Of a DNA stretch of 64,000 nucleotides, positions 25,743-37,231 are shown in pieces. This DNA is from Lycium barbarum (Eukaryota > Streptophyta > Magnoliopsida > Solanales > Solanaceae): NCBI RefSeq assembly GCF_019175385.1, contig NC_083341.1:67489800-67553799 (forward strand). Reading direction: 5' to 3'. A program made the translations under genes and the position numbers. Under the pieces are notes generated by a model. The model was not told where the DNA came from. It ran no database searches and saw only the letters and a list, made by a program, of their open reading frames with translations. The stretch's first letter is position 1, and every line of letters starts with the position of its first letter.

Positions 25743-26537
25743 TTTATCCCCGAGTAGAGTGTGAAAATTGTAGTCGCTAAAACAATTAAATGGTTTCTTA
25801 TTACAATTTTGCTGGTTTTAACAAAGTAATTTTTCTAGAAATAATTTTAAACCACTAAAAGAAGGATATGTTTTTGAGTTACGTGATTCCAAATATGAAG
25901 CTTAAGCTCGAGAGATGTTTTCAAATTAAAGATGGAGGATGTTGTCTTTTTGGGGTCGCATCCGATTTCAAGAAATAAGTAGATTTTAAAAATTAGATGT
26001 CAAGGTCCAAACTCTTATTGTTAAACAACGTAAAGATTTTTATATCTTTTGAGTTAAAAACAAATGAGTACGTTGGCGGATTAAGAAGTTGAGTTATAAT
26101 TATAATTCAGAGTTTTAATAAACCGTACACATTTTGAAGAGATTCATTCCTTCATAATTAACTCAGTTATAGAATTAATTCATTAATTGAATTGATAATA
26201 TAATTGAAATGCTAAAAATAATTTTCAAAAAACAAAAACCATCCCTAAAGCTCATTTTTCAATATATATTTCCTTTTCTAATTAATTAGCCATGAATATG
26301 CCTCTTTCAAACTTTATACATATGACTTTTTAACCACATTTTACAAACAAGTTATACAATCTTTAGCCATAAAATGTTAGATCTGTAGGTAAACCGTATT
26401 GAACGGATCCTTAATACCGAGGTTCTTAGCACCTTCCTCGGGGATCACCAGAACCCTTACCCGTTCTCTGGATTATTTTTTAAAGGTTTAAAAAATTAAC
26501 CTTTAAATTGGTTTCCTAATTCTCATTCAATAAATTG

Positions 26538-26800
26538 GGTGGCGACTCTATTTGTTCATGACAAAGAGGTTAAGTTATGAGAACCTTTTATTGGCGAGCA
26601 TAAAGGCGGACCGTAGCAGAGGGTCATATTGCATTTGACTTTATACTTTCATTAGCCTATTTGTACTTAGGGACAACTTAAACAGCCACTAAGCTTATCT
26701 CGACAGTGTCTTCAGCCTGAACCTCCCAAATATGGATATACTATAATCTAGACTATCCTAGAAGAGCAAAATAACATTTTTTTTCATTTGTCAAATCCGG
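26538..26800. other. Junction between inverted Tat-like LTRs
   Basis: Contains the primer-site-like TGGCGACTC and about 250 bp without recognisable content. It may be the start of a Tat internal region or a rearrangement scar between the two inverted LTRs. Confidence 0.3.
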
Positions 26801-28900
26801 GTTCTTAAGAAAACAATGAAGCAGGGCACAACACAGAAGCAAATGTATTGATTTAACTATCCTTACACAAAGATACATGCGAACCAACAAATGAGCACTC
26901 TCACAAATATGTAGCAATGATAACTAGACTCACAAGTAGACTCCTTTGAACTTAACAGATAGAAATTTAAGCATGAATGGGTACATGAAGACCTTAATGA
27001 TACATAACTGACCAAAATTAGTCATGGATAATGTTCAAACAAGCTGCGGACTAGACAATCTCCAATGAGTACATAGTTGGGCAATTTTCACATTAAACAG
27101 AACTCGTAAGCATGTTAGTGATTAGGTAAAACTCATTTTAGCCCATATCTGGTTGAAACAGTAGCTAAACTAGGCTAAACCACAACTGGTATACACAACA
27201 AAATAACAGACTAATATGTATGATTCCTAAACTAAGCTACATGTGCAATTAATTTTTAGCTTAAACTGGAATAAGTTCATGAATCAACTAGGCTGGAGAT
27301 AAAGCAGGCAGTTATATTAAACAAATACATGAAGACCTACTAATGAATAAATTAATCTACCAACCATGAACATACTAATAATTAGACCAAACACATGATT
27401 AAGCTAACTACTAAACATACATAAACTACTACAAATAGACTAATGACTAATTAATACATAACTATGCTAAATTAAACTATTAAGCACAGAATTTAATCAG
27501 AATTTAAAGAAGATAACTAGAAGGAGGGATATTTACCTTTTTTGTGTGCAGCCTATTGTCGAGATTGAACTTGGAGATCCCTTGCTCCTCAACCGCAATA
27601 CTCAGCCACAAAAACAAAAGAAAATTTTAGACTTTTAACTTGAAAACAAATATTTAGGTTAAAGTGTCCAATTCTAGTCGGTCACTTTATTTAAAACCCT
27701 AGTTTTGAGCTTTAGGTTGTGAATTTGTGATATTCCGTGTGTGTATTGTGAATTGCGGTTTCTTTATATAGATCCCCAAATGTGATCATCTCAAACCCAA
27801 GAGTCGATGTGGGACAAGTATTTTTGGGGGGAATTTCTCTTGAATTTCCCCTTCAAACCGACATAGACCAATAAGAATTGAGGATTCAAATTCGCATACA
27901 ACAAAATTCATTAAGGGATTCCAACTCTCTTGACCATTAATCTACAAAAAAAAATCAGAGAGAGAAAGGGTATTACCGTGTTTAGGTTGAAACGTAGTAG
28001 AAATAGGCAATGCATTAATTGCTTTACCTCATTTGGTCGAGCAAAGCTGCAGAAAAGCAACGTACACTGTCCCTTTGCCATTTAAGGATAGATGACGCGG
28101 AGGGAGAGAGAAGAGAGTGGTGGCGCTAGGGTTTCACGTAGAAACCATTGTTTCTACGTTGAAATTAACGAAGGGAGTCATTGGTCTGTCCGTTTGGTGT
28201 GTTTGTTTGAGGAATGAGGAGATGGACCGGGTCAGTCTCCTATTGGGCTGACTCGGCTGAAATTTTAAGGAGGAAGGAAGGGCCCAATGCCTATATATAT
28301 ATACATAGACGTGTATATATATGTATATAGAGAGGCAAAAATGTGGTTTAGAACTAATTAACTAATTAATCACTTTAAAACAGCCATGTACATAAAAAAT
28401 GACTAATTCTGCAAGACATAGCCAATTGACTTAAATCATGTAATTGGCTATTTCAATTATAACCAAACCATCACATAGCAAACAATTTCAAATATAAATG
28501 TAATTAAGCACATAACCAATTTGTAGGTAACCTTGAATCATAAGAGCAAAAATAAATGTGATTATGCAATTTGTAAAATTGACATGCAAATTGATTATTT
28601 CATTTAATTAATCAATTTTCTTGAATTAACGGAGTAAAATATTTTTCAGTAATTTAAAGAATTAATTGAATACTTGTTTTGAACTATTTCTTTTTGACAT
28701 AATTTGACAAATACTTTAATATAATCCAAATTATTATTAAATGGCTTACAATATATATTTGAACTCATTTTGCCAAATGAAATGGCAAAATATTATCAAA
28801 ATAATTTTGGTTTATAAAATACATATTTCATTCCTTTTGAGATCCAAGAACTCTGGGAAATTAAATAAAATTATTGGAGGGCCAAAATTAGGTGTCAACA
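26800..28900 (-). repeat. Tat/Ogre-like LTR, minus strand (partial)
   Basis: On the minus strand it starts TGTTGACACCTAATTTTGGC at 28900 and shares the GGCAAAAT segment with the plus-strand copy. A minus-strand TATA box is at 27759-27774 and a donor-like AAAAGGTAAATAT at about 27533-27546, in the same order as in the plus copy. The far end is not defined, and no primer site or closing TGGCGACTC is seen, so it is truncated. Confidence 0.5.
27759..27774 (-). promoter_or_regulatory. TATA box of minus Tat-like LTR
   Basis: The minus-strand GATCTATATAAAGAAA matches the plant TATA consensus and lies about 1.1 kb into the LTR. The plus copy has its TATA at about 1.67 kb, but that copy carries a 742-bp insert upstream. 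Confidence 0.5.
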
Positions 28901-28905
28901 ACTAG

Positions 28906-29000
28906 TTTGGGCAATTAGATGTTGATCATTTATCTAGGATTGGTTATGATCATGCCCCTATGGTATTATCTTGTGGTCATCAGACACAATATTTTGTCAA
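28906..29000 (+). pseudogene. LINE endonuclease C-terminal remnant
   Basis: Translation gives LGQLDVDHLSRIGYDHAPMV. The DHAP part corresponds to the conserved SDHxP end of APE-type LINE endonucleases, which nick target DNA. Only this end survives; the catalytic core lies beyond the rearranged junction. Confidence 0.6.
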
Positions 29001-29246
29001 ATCATTCAAGTTTCTAAAGTTTTGGACTGAGCATGAATGTTTTCCTAAGGTGGTTAGACAACATTAGCAAGCTGCAGACACATATGATGTTTTCTTATCA
29101 TTTAAGAAGAAGATGAAGTGTGAAAACTGCTTTATCACTGTGGAGCAAACACATTTTTGGAGATATTTTCAAGCAGTTGAGCATCAGGGAAGACATTGTA
29201 AGAGCTAAAGAAGTTTTGTTTGAGGAATTCTACAAAGGCCTCAAGT

Positions 29247-29554
29247 AGAACTAAAGAACAACAACAACAACAACAACAACCTAGTGAAATCCCACAACGT
29301 GGGGTTTGCGGAGGGTAGAGTGTACGCAGACCTTACTCCTACCAAGGTAGGACGTCTGTTTCCAAAAGACCCTCGGCTCAATAGAGAGCATAAAAAGAGG
29401 TCAGATAAGGCCAAGAGATTAAAAGCGATATAGAAATGAAAATAACAAAAGCGACTAAGCCATGATGAAGCAGGTTGCAAAGGGGCAGTAGCTATCACAG
29501 ATAAAATAAGATAATCAAAGACAGAAAATAACAGATAGTAGCAGAACTAAAGAA
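29247..29554 (-). mobile_element. Au/SolS-like SINE with target duplication
   Basis: The body 29259-29542 reads on the minus strand to a (GTT)n tail (plus CAACAACAAC at 29259-29280). Before the tail is the familiar GGTAAGGTCTGCGTACAC-type block, here GAGTAAGGTCTGCGTACACT, and CCCCACGTTGTGGGATTTCA. AGAACTAAAGAA flanks it exactly (29247-29258 and 29543-29554). It sits inside LINE ORF2, the type of element that mobilises SINEs. At 284 bp it is longer than a standard Au SINE, so the 5' part is less certain. Non-coding. Confidence 0.82.
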
Positions 29555-31545
29555 GTATTTGCATTATGAGGAGGAATTTTGGAGACAGAAATCTGATTTT
29601 GACTGTTTTGCTGAAGGAGACAGAAATACAAGATTCTTCCATAATATTATAAAGGTTAGAAGGAAGAGGACTCGGATCAAAAGAATTCAAAATGCTAAAG
29701 GAAGTTGGGTAGAAGGAACAAATAATCTAGCAGCTAAGTATTTGTGGCATCCCAAGCATGGAAGAGGTTAAAAAAGCAGTATTTGAATTATCAGGAGATA
29801 GTGCAAGTGGTCCTAATGGACTAACATGTGTTTTCTATCAATCCTGCTGGGAGACTGTTGGTGTTGATGTTTATAATGTGGTTAAAGCTTTGTTTGAAGG
29901 TCATACTCTTCGTAAATCTATAAATCACACCTATCTTGAATTGTTGCCAAAGAAGAATAAGGTTGAGACTTTTTCTGATATGAGGCCTATAAGTCTTAAC
30001 AATTTTATCAACAAGATAATTTCTAGAGTTTTGCATGACAAGATTGATAAACTGTTACCCAGGCTGATTTTTGCTAATCAATCTGGTTTTGTCAAAGGGA
30101 GGAGTGTCAATGAAAATGTATTACTGACTCAAGAAGTTGTTACTGATGTCAGGTTAAGGGGAAAGCCAAAACATGTAGTCTTAAAGCTTGATATGATCAA
30201 GGCTTATGATAGAGCATCATAATTGTTTTTAACCAAGGTACTCAGAAAGATGGGATTTGCAGAAGGACTTATTGACTTAATGTGGAGATTTTTGGCTAAT
30301 AACTGGTATTATGTACTTGTGAATGGTCAAGCTCATGGTTTTCTCCACTCTACTAGGGGTGTTAAACAAGGGGATCCTTTGTCACTTGCTATTTTCATTC
30401 TGTCTGCAAAAGTGCTAACAAGAGCTTTAAATTCACTTTTTGAAGTTAAATATTTTAAAGGATATGGGATGCCTAAATAGAGTGGCAATATCAATCATTT
30501 AGGATATACAGATGACACCATAATCTTCTCTTCTACAGACAACAAGTCTTTACAGATGATTATGCAAGTGTTGCAGGATAATGAGACTATATCTGGTCAG
30601 TTGATCTAACAAGATGAAAAGTTCCTTTTATATGTTCTCCAAGGTTTCAAACAATATAGTTCAAGAGGTGACATCAATCACTGGTTTTTGTAGAAGGTCT
30701 TTTCCTTTTATGTACTTAGGTTGTCCAATCTATTATGTAAGGAAAAGAAAACAGATTACACTGATTTGATTAAAAAAGTGAAGGATAAACTGCAAGCATG
30801 GAAAGGCAAGTTGCTATCACTAGGCGGGAAAGTTGTACTGATTTCTAGTCTACTTCAAAGTGTTCCTATACACTTATTCTCTGCAGTAAAGCCTGCAAAG
30901 TGTGTAATCAAAGAAATTCATCAAATTTTTGCTAAATGTTTTTGGAGTAACAAGGAAGATATGAAGTCTAGGCATTGGTCTGCATGGATTAAAATGTGTT
31001 GGATTGGGTTTTAGATCTTTGTTTGATGTCTCAAAGGCATTATGTGCTAAATTATGGTGGAGGTTTAGAACTTGTAATTCATTATGGGCAAACTTCTTAT
31101 GGAATAAATATTGCAAGAAGCAGTATGCTCAATATGTACAATGGAAAGGTGGTTCAGAAGTCTGGAAAATGGTTTTGGAGGCAAGGGACAACATAAAACA
31201 AGAGATATGGTGGGAAACTAGAAATGGTATAGCCAATGTTTGGTTTGATAATTGGACAAAACTTGGAGCCTTGTACTATGTTTTACCTCTTCAATTTCAT
31301 ATTGATGAAAGGATGGAAGATGTTAAAGAACTTCTAGATGGAAATGGTTGGGATGTTAACAAGTTGCAGCAACTGTTACCAGAGGAAATAGTTAATCATA
31401 TTCATGAAGAGCTGGAGATTAAAGAAAGTTCAACACTTTGGGATAAACCATGGTGGATGATGACTAGTTCTGGCAAGTTTACAGTTTCTAGTGCTTGGAA
31501 TCTGCAGAGGCAGAGGGAACATGCTTCTGAGACTTAGAAACAGAT
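29555..31545 (+). pseudogene. LINE reverse transcriptase pseudogene
   Basis: Would have copied LINE RNA into DNA at the target site. Visible in order: CFAEGDRNTRFFH (29610 on), the MRPISLNN block, FVKGRSVNENVLL, LKLDMIKAYDR (first catalytic Asp), GVKQGDPLSLAIF, and YTDDT at about 30504, where the usual (F/Y)ADD has Ala to Thr. After it comes the region with WKGKLLSLGGKVVLI and then a frame change near 31004 into a zf-RVT-like stretch ending KFTVSSAWNLQ. In-frame stops occur for example after YDRAS (30222) and at 30478-30480, and there are at least two frameshifts (about 29758 and 31004). Clearly non-functional. Confidence 0.85.
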
Positions 31546-32084
31546 ATGGATAAAAGGGGTGCCTTTCAAGATATCCTTTTTCTTATGGAGACTCTGGAAG
31601 TTTAAAATTCCTGTAGAGGGAGTTTTAGTTAGCACTTGCATTAATGTTGTTTCTTGGTGCTGTTGTTGTACAGATTTTTAGCAGGAGACCATAGATCATT
31701 TATTCCTGAATGGTGAGGTTGCAAGAACAGTTTAGAATGTGTTCAATAGTGCTGCTGGCATACAATTGAATTGTTCTCATGTGAAGCAAGCATTTCAGCT
31801 TTGGTGGAATAAATCTTGCCCTTACAAACTAAAGCCTATTTTCAAAGCAATACCATCAATGATAATGTGGTAAATCTGGAAATGGAGGAATACCATGTTA
31901 CATGGGGGTTCAATGTCTATTCATAAGGTCCTACATGAGATTAATCAAAACATTTACTTATTGTGTAGAGTGAGATATCCAGCTTGGCAGAATATACCAC
32001 ACAAGTGGCCTGATATAATAGATTAGTTTTAGAAAATTATGCCAGTTCACAAATGTATTATTGTGAAATGGGAGGTTCCTGCAA

Positions 32085-32577
32085 AAGATTGGTTTAAGTA
32101 CAACAGTGATGGTGCATCAAGAGGGAATCCAGGCCCTAGTGCTGTGGCATTTTGTATTAGAAAAGATCACGAAGATCTTATTTATGTAGCAGGATAGAAG
32201 ATTGCAGATGGGAAAAACTCGATTGCAGAAGCTATTGCCATCAAACAAGGGATTGAATACTGCCTTTCTCATCAACTGTATCATTTGCTTGTGGAAACTA
32301 ATTTCTTAGCTATGAAAATGTTTCTCATAGGAGAGTGGGAAGTGCATGGTGCATTAGCATGATAATAAATGAGATCAATAGGTTGAGGAGAGGGCATACA
32401 GTATAGATGGAGCACATATACAAAGAAGGGAACTGCCTAGAATTTTTTGGCTAACTATGTTTTTGATTTTGCTGGTACACAACAGTTTAATACTTTTCAG
32501 GAGTTACCATTTATGGCTGGAAGATTGTTAAACATTGACAAGGCTCATATACCAAATCTGAGAATCAGATATGCTTC
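32085..32577 (+). pseudogene. LINE RNase H pseudogene
   Basis: Translation shows WFKYNSDGASRGNPGPS, the start of a plant LINE RNase H with its first Asp, then IAEAIAIKQGI with the catalytic Glu, then LLVETNFLAM, where the usual Asp (ESDS) is Asn. After stops near 32190 and 32360, a final stretch (32447 on, ending NLRIR) looks like the usual C-terminus of such LINEs. RNase H would remove the RNA strand after first-strand synthesis. Decayed. Confidence 0.78.
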
Positions 32578-33053
32578 AGATATGTTACACCATGTGGTTC
32601 TGTACGTTGAGATTTATAAGTGTTGGCTATTTCAAGTATGGACATTGGAGTTACCTCCAAGGATATATGAGATTTGATGCGCTTATCTTATGTTATGAGG
32701 GTTTAAGTTCATATAATAAGCACCGGAAGGATTTGGAGGGCAAGTGAATCAAGAAAATTAAGATTTTTGGATTTTGGAGAGAATATGAGGGGTAATTTTG
32801 GCCCTACTCAAGAAAGGAATATATTTTAGTATATGAGGAGTTTTGAGGTAAAACAAGAGCCTAAATTGGAGTTCATGAAGTCTAGTTTCTAACGCAACAA
32901 ACCGCTTGAACGCAACAAGTTGGGCTGGTAGGCCAGGAAAATGCTCTGCACGAACGCACAGAAGGGATGACAGACAACCCAGCCTGAACGAGCCACTACC
33001 CAGCGCGAACGCGCTTAGTACTTTTTTAAGTCGGTGCAACCCGAGCCTAAAAT

Positions 33054-33065
33054 GTTATATAAAGG
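33054..33065 (+). promoter_or_regulatory. TATA box of R LTR
   Basis: GTTATATAAAGG about 470 bp into the LTR, just after a patch with CGCGAACGCGC-like words. U and T have CTATTTAAGGATC-type boxes at the same relative place. Confidence 0.5.
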
Positions 33066-34309
33066 GATTTACCCCCTTATTTATTCCAAACCACCCCTGA
33101 AAATCATCCCAAATATTCTGGAAGTTTTTTGCAACTTCCACCCATCAAATTGTCACGCAAACCAAGTATAATTCCCGGATTCTGGTCCGGACAGCTTATA
33201 GTTGCGATAATAAAATCATATTGCGGCAAGTCTTGGCTTGAATTAAAGGTGAAAAGTGAAGATATTGCAGTTCTAGCGGAAGTAATTTATGAATCTTCCC
33301 TTATTGATATTGAATTAGGTTTATTTACGGAGATAAAGTTATTAAATCGTTAGATAACAAATTGGTTAGTTAAGAAACATGGAAAACATCGTGTGGGATG
33401 TTTTATGGAGCCTATTGGTGTTGATAATGCTGTTGTGATGTTGGTATTGTTGTTGTTGTTGTTGGTTGTTGGATTGCGATTTCGGGCTAGGCATATAAAC
33501 AGGGAAGATGCTGCCCGAATTTCGGTAGATTCTAAATAGAATTAAAAGGAGGATTTAAGATGGGCATATGATACTGAGCCTGACAATAGTATGAATGGTT
33601 ATATATAGATTTACGAGCTAGGGAAGATAAATGTCGAGTGGCTAAGGAGACTGAAAGGTATGTTAAGGCTAGTCCCTTTCTTTCTAAAGGCATGATTCCT
33701 ACGTTATGATTCCATACATGTCTTCCATAACATCCTTGTCCCGAAAAGCTAGAAGTTCCTGGTTCTTGAGGTTTTTATGATGTTAAAGACAAGACGTTTT
33801 CTATGATGACCGTGATGACAATGATGACTTCTTTCTTGTGAACTCATACATATTTTCCCGGATGTCTTTTTCCCACAAGCTAGAGATTCATGATTCTTAA
33901 GGTTTCTTATGACGCTAAAGATGATTATATTTTCAAGATGATAATGATGATGATGATGATGATGATCCTCTTTCTAGAAATTTCAAAGCTTATGATTTTA
34001 ATGCTATTATGAGATTATTGAGTTTATTTCCCCATTTTCTTGAAGTGCTCATTGTTGTTGATCCCGCCTTATGAATTGTTCCTTCGAGGTGAGATATAGC
34101 GATGATGATTGTTTCATAATATAAATCGGAGGTTACCGACCTTACGTCACTCCGATAGAGTCGTAGTTTTATTTGGGTACTCATGCATGCTACTTATATA
34201 TATATATATATGGGATACGGGAAAAAGGGCGAGGCGTTATTTACGTATAGTCACCTGATCAACACGAATATTATGACATCGTCCCGGACGCAAGATGCCC
34301 GGACGCGGG

Positions 34310-35456
34310 ATATATGGGTATGGATCGGGTCGTTCGTTCCTCGGCACTATTATATGATATATGGATCGAGCCAAGGTTTTGGAGAGCGAGAAGCGGAAAA
34401 AAACGACGAGGCCTCGCTTCACCGAAGCGAGAAGCGTGAAGCGAAGCGCGTGCTTTTTTCATGTGAAGCGCAGTTTAATACAAAAATAAAATATATTAAA
34501 TAGGCATAGATAAATAACTTAAATTAAGAAGTAAATAATAGATACTAGAACTAGATATTCAATAATCCTCATAAGTCATAACATATTAAGCAAATGCAAA
34601 ACCAAATCACAAAGTGAGCAACATCTTATTGAAAAATAATAGAAAAGAAGAAGAGAAAAAAAAGCAACCCAATGAATCAAAAAACATAACTTACTACAAT
34701 CACAACAAAAAAATAAATTTCAGACCAGTCAACAGGGATGAAAAAAACAGAGCAGAAAAAAATTGAAGAACAGAGACAAAAACAGGGTAGAACAATGAAA
34801 GAAATTACAAAACAGAGATAAAAAATTGCAGCCCAGTTGAAGAACTGAAAAATAATAGAAAAGAAGAAGATAAAAAAGAGCAACCCAATGAAGAATTGAA
34901 AAAATAAAAAAATAAAAAAGAAACTGGAAGTCGTAGCAGCATAGCAACAGGTAAAAGAGAGAAAATAAGAAGAGGAAGAGAAGAGGAGGAAGAGAAGAGA
35001 AGGAAGAAAAGAAGAGAAGAGAAAACTAACCTTGAGACTTGAAAGAGGCGTAAAGAGTTGAGGAGCAGCAGCCGTAAGAGTCCCAATAAAAGCGGGAAGG
35101 GTGTTTTAAGTTAAAACTTTATTTAAAAAATCCTAGGGGCTGAAGCGCACGCTTCTCCGCTTTTCTCGCTTTCCTCGCTTCACGCTTCTGGGGCTAAAGC
35201 GCGTGCTTATTTACCAATGCCTCGCTTCAGAGCAGAAAAGCGCAAGGGTTGCGCTGCGCCTCGCTTCTCACTTTAAGCACAGAAGCGCTCCCTTTTCACA
35301 ACCCTGGATCGAGCCGTTCGTTCCTCGACACTATTATATGATATATGTATCGGGCCGTTCGTTCCGCAATAATATAATATATTTATGGATCGGGCCGGTC
35401 GTTCCGCGACAATATAATCTATTTACGGATCGGGCTGCATGTTCCGCAGCATTACT
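34310..35456 (+). repeat. GGATCGGGCCGTTCGTTCC tandem repeats (split)
   Basis: About five 40-50-bp units of ATCGGGCCGTTCGTTCCKCG plus ACAATATAATATATTTATGG-like sequence. One unit is interrupted at 34373 by the Mutator-like element. This is R's version of the variable array found upstream of the hairpin block in each LTR family. Confidence 0.75.
34362..35315. mobile_element. Mutator-like non-autonomous element with 11-bp duplication
   Basis: Element 34373-35304 (932 bp) lies between exact direct repeats TGGATCGAGCC (34362-34372 and 35305-35315). The ends are imperfect inverted repeats: AAGGTTTTGGAGAGCGAGAA on the left and, reversed, AGGGTTGTGAAAAGGGAGCG on the right. Subterminal zones on both sides are packed with GAAGCG/CGCTTC words. 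The interior is A-rich on the plus strand and has no transposase. The phenylalanine-rich minus-strand ORFs at 34677-35086 are composition artefacts. Confidence 0.72.
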
Positions 35457-35596
35457 ATTTCGTGTATATATGTATGAGAAATGTTTTTCTAAGAAAAAAG
35501 CCAAGCATGCATGATATTCGTCTTACGAGGCAATCAGACGTACAAGTTATCTCTTTATCTCATTTTATGCTTCATGTCTCTTGTTATTCCGCTATT

Positions 35597-35680
35597 CATG
35601 CCTTACATACTCAGTGCATTGTTCGTACTGACGTCCCTTCTTGTGGACGCTGCTTTCATGCCCTCATGTATAGACACACG
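35597..35680 (+). other. LTR double-hairpin block (R)
   Basis: TACTCAGTGCATTGTTCGTACTGACGTCC pattern (stem CAGTGC/GTACTG, one mismatch) followed by a short GTCCC...GGAC stem and TTTCATGCCCTCATGT. Confidence 0.6.
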
Positions 35681-36076
35681 AGACGAGGACCCTCCACAGT
35701 AGGCTGCGTTCAGGTAGTAGTTTTTCTTGGCGGGCTCCACTTCTTCCTAGAGCATTGCTGAGTCTGGGTTTGTATATGCATTTTGTATCAAGGTCATGTC
35801 GGGGGCCCTGTCCCGACTTCTGTACTTCAGTCATGTTCATAGAGGCTTTGCTGACAGATTCCTATGTGTAGCTTAGTTATGTTTTGTTAAGTGGAGATGT
35901 TGACGTCCTAAGCTGATGGTACTTATACGTATGCATGATACCATATTCATAGTTGTCTTTCTTAGCCCTATTTTACCGTTTGAGACATAGAGAATGCGAG
36001 TAATAAGTTGGTTCGCTCGGTTTCCGTAAGATGCGGGGTACCAATCACGCCTCACCAAGGTTGGGGTGTGACAAAA

Positions 36077-36088
36077 TGGTATCAGAGC
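36077..36088 (+). other. Primer-binding site of R
   Basis: TGGTATCAGAGC, complementary to the 3' end of plant initiator tRNA-Met, three bases after the LTR end. It starts minus-strand DNA synthesis. Confidence 0.85.
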
Positions 36089-36268
36089 AGGTCTATCCTA
36101 GGGTTGTCTGCAAGCCGTGTCTAGTAGAGCCTTGTTTATGGGTGTGAAGCGCGCCACACTTATAAACAGGAGGTTGCGGGGCATTTAGGAATAATTGACC
36201 TTCCTTTCTCATCTTAGATCGTGCGGTAGAACTATGTTATCAGGATTCCCTTTTCTTAACCATGCTTT

Positions 36269-37231
36269 ATGATTTCACTGACGCCTATGAAGAGGAAAGT
36301 AACCGCTGCCCAGAAGGGAAAGATAGTGGCTGGAGAGGGGATTGAGCAAGAACCGTCGGCAGACATGGAGAAAGGTGAGTCACATAATGAGGCTCCATCT
36401 CGGACCTCTCATACTTCACCCATTTTAGAGAAGCATGAAGGGGCCTCAACTTCGGCTTTTCCTCCACCAGGTGCCACAGACCAGGAGATGAGACAGGCTA
36501 TCCTTTTGCTGACCCGATTAGTAGCAGCTCAAGATCAGCAACAAGGTGCGGGCCACAGTAATAGGGGTCAAAGAAAGAGGGTCAGGTCCACAAGGATTGA
36601 CATTGAGTTTAGAAGTGGCCTGAGGCAACTGTTCTCTAGGCACACAGCTTATTCAATAACTAGTGCGCCTCCACAGTTTCCTGGACCCGGGTTTGATAGA
36701 TCCATTTATTCTAGGCTAGTTCAGAGCTCCAGAGTTTCCAGATCTCAGATTAGGATTGGTTCCAGTCAGACGAGACCACCTATACTACGATGTACCCAGT
36801 GTGGTAAACTGCATTTTGGACCGTGTCGATTGGGGTTAGATGTTTTCTATGCCTGTGCTTGGCCAGGCCATATTAGGCGTGACTTTCCATGAATTCATGG
36901 TAAAGGTAAGGTCCCGCCCCCAGGATCAACAGCCGGTTCTTCGTCATTTGTACGCTCTGCAGGGAAAAGCTCTCAAACATCAGTAGACGGGGGTAGATAT
37001 CAAAGAGGAGCGTCCAGGTCGAGGGATCCTCAGTATCATACCTACGCACGAGTTAGGCGACAGGGTCTTGAGTCTTCACCCGATATTTTTGCAGGTAAAT
37101 TTTTAGTATTTCCGTACGATGTATATGTATTGACTGGTCCGAGTCCAACATTGCTATATGTTACTCCTTATATTGTTGGTCGGATCAGGGCAAAACGTGA
37201 GACAATTAAACCTTTCAAAGTATTTCATTAG
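36269..37231 (+). pseudogene. gag-protease pseudogene of R
   Basis: One frame from ATG 36269 to TAG 37229-37231, broken by TGA at 36890-36892. The N-terminal ~95 residues are polar gag leader (GATDQEMRQAILLLTRLVAA). The sequence then jumps to the zone just before the zinc knuckle; the ~150-residue retrotransposon gag domain of intact Del/Tekay proteins is absent. CTQCGKLHFGPC starts a knuckle, and the following VFYACAWPGHIRRDFP has lost cysteines (usual CYxCGxPGHxxRDCP). Beyond the stop, DVYVLTGPSPTLLYVTP matches the protease start, but the active-site DPGS reads TGPS, so no catalytic Asp. Dead. Confidence 0.85.

Larger units (their letters stand above)
18795..26537 (+). mobile_element. Tat/Ogre-like LTR, plus strand (split by inserts)
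   Basis: Starts TGTTAACACTCAATTTTGGC at 18795. An inverted relative starts TGTTGACACCTAATTTTGGC at 28900, and both carry an ATTTCATNTGGCAAAAT segment soon after. A TATA box at 20465-20480 and a GT-rich donor-like CAGGTAATT at 20640-20650 follow. Inserts are a TIR element (19399-20140), a Mutator-like element (22406-23387) and solo LTR Q (23587-25742). TGGCGACTC at 26540-26548 resembles the sequence at Tat/Ogre primer sites, so I place the end near 26537. The clade call is from remembered features. Confidence 0.5.
28906..32582 (+). mobile_element. Truncated L1-type LINE, ORF2 remains
   Basis: Plus-strand remains of a plant L1-clade non-LTR retrotransposon in domain order: end of the endonuclease, reverse transcriptase, zf-RVT-like region, RNase H. 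The 5' side is lost at the Tat-like LTR (28900) and the 3' side is cut by LTR R at 32583, so no poly(A) tail is seen. A SINE interrupts it at 29259-29542. Many stops and frame changes show it is dead. The C-terminal RNase H is a feature of a subset of plant LINEs. Confidence 0.85.
32583..36073 (+). repeat. 5' LTR of R
   Basis: Starts TGTTACACC in the LINE 3' part and ends GGGGTGTGACA at 36073, three bases before the primer site. About 2.55 kb once the Mutator-like element is removed. Contents in order: GC-rich patch (32890-33022), TATA GTTATATAAAGG (33054-33065), palindrome module (33501-33531), donor-like AGGTATGTTAAGGCT (33655-33695), tandem array (from about 34310), double hairpin (35597-35680). 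Same family as U and T. Confidence 0.8.

Noticed and set aside
34677..35086. Phenylalanine/leucine-rich minus ORFs that look like membrane proteins
   Set aside because: Poly-purine plus strand inside a non-autonomous element; low complexity only.
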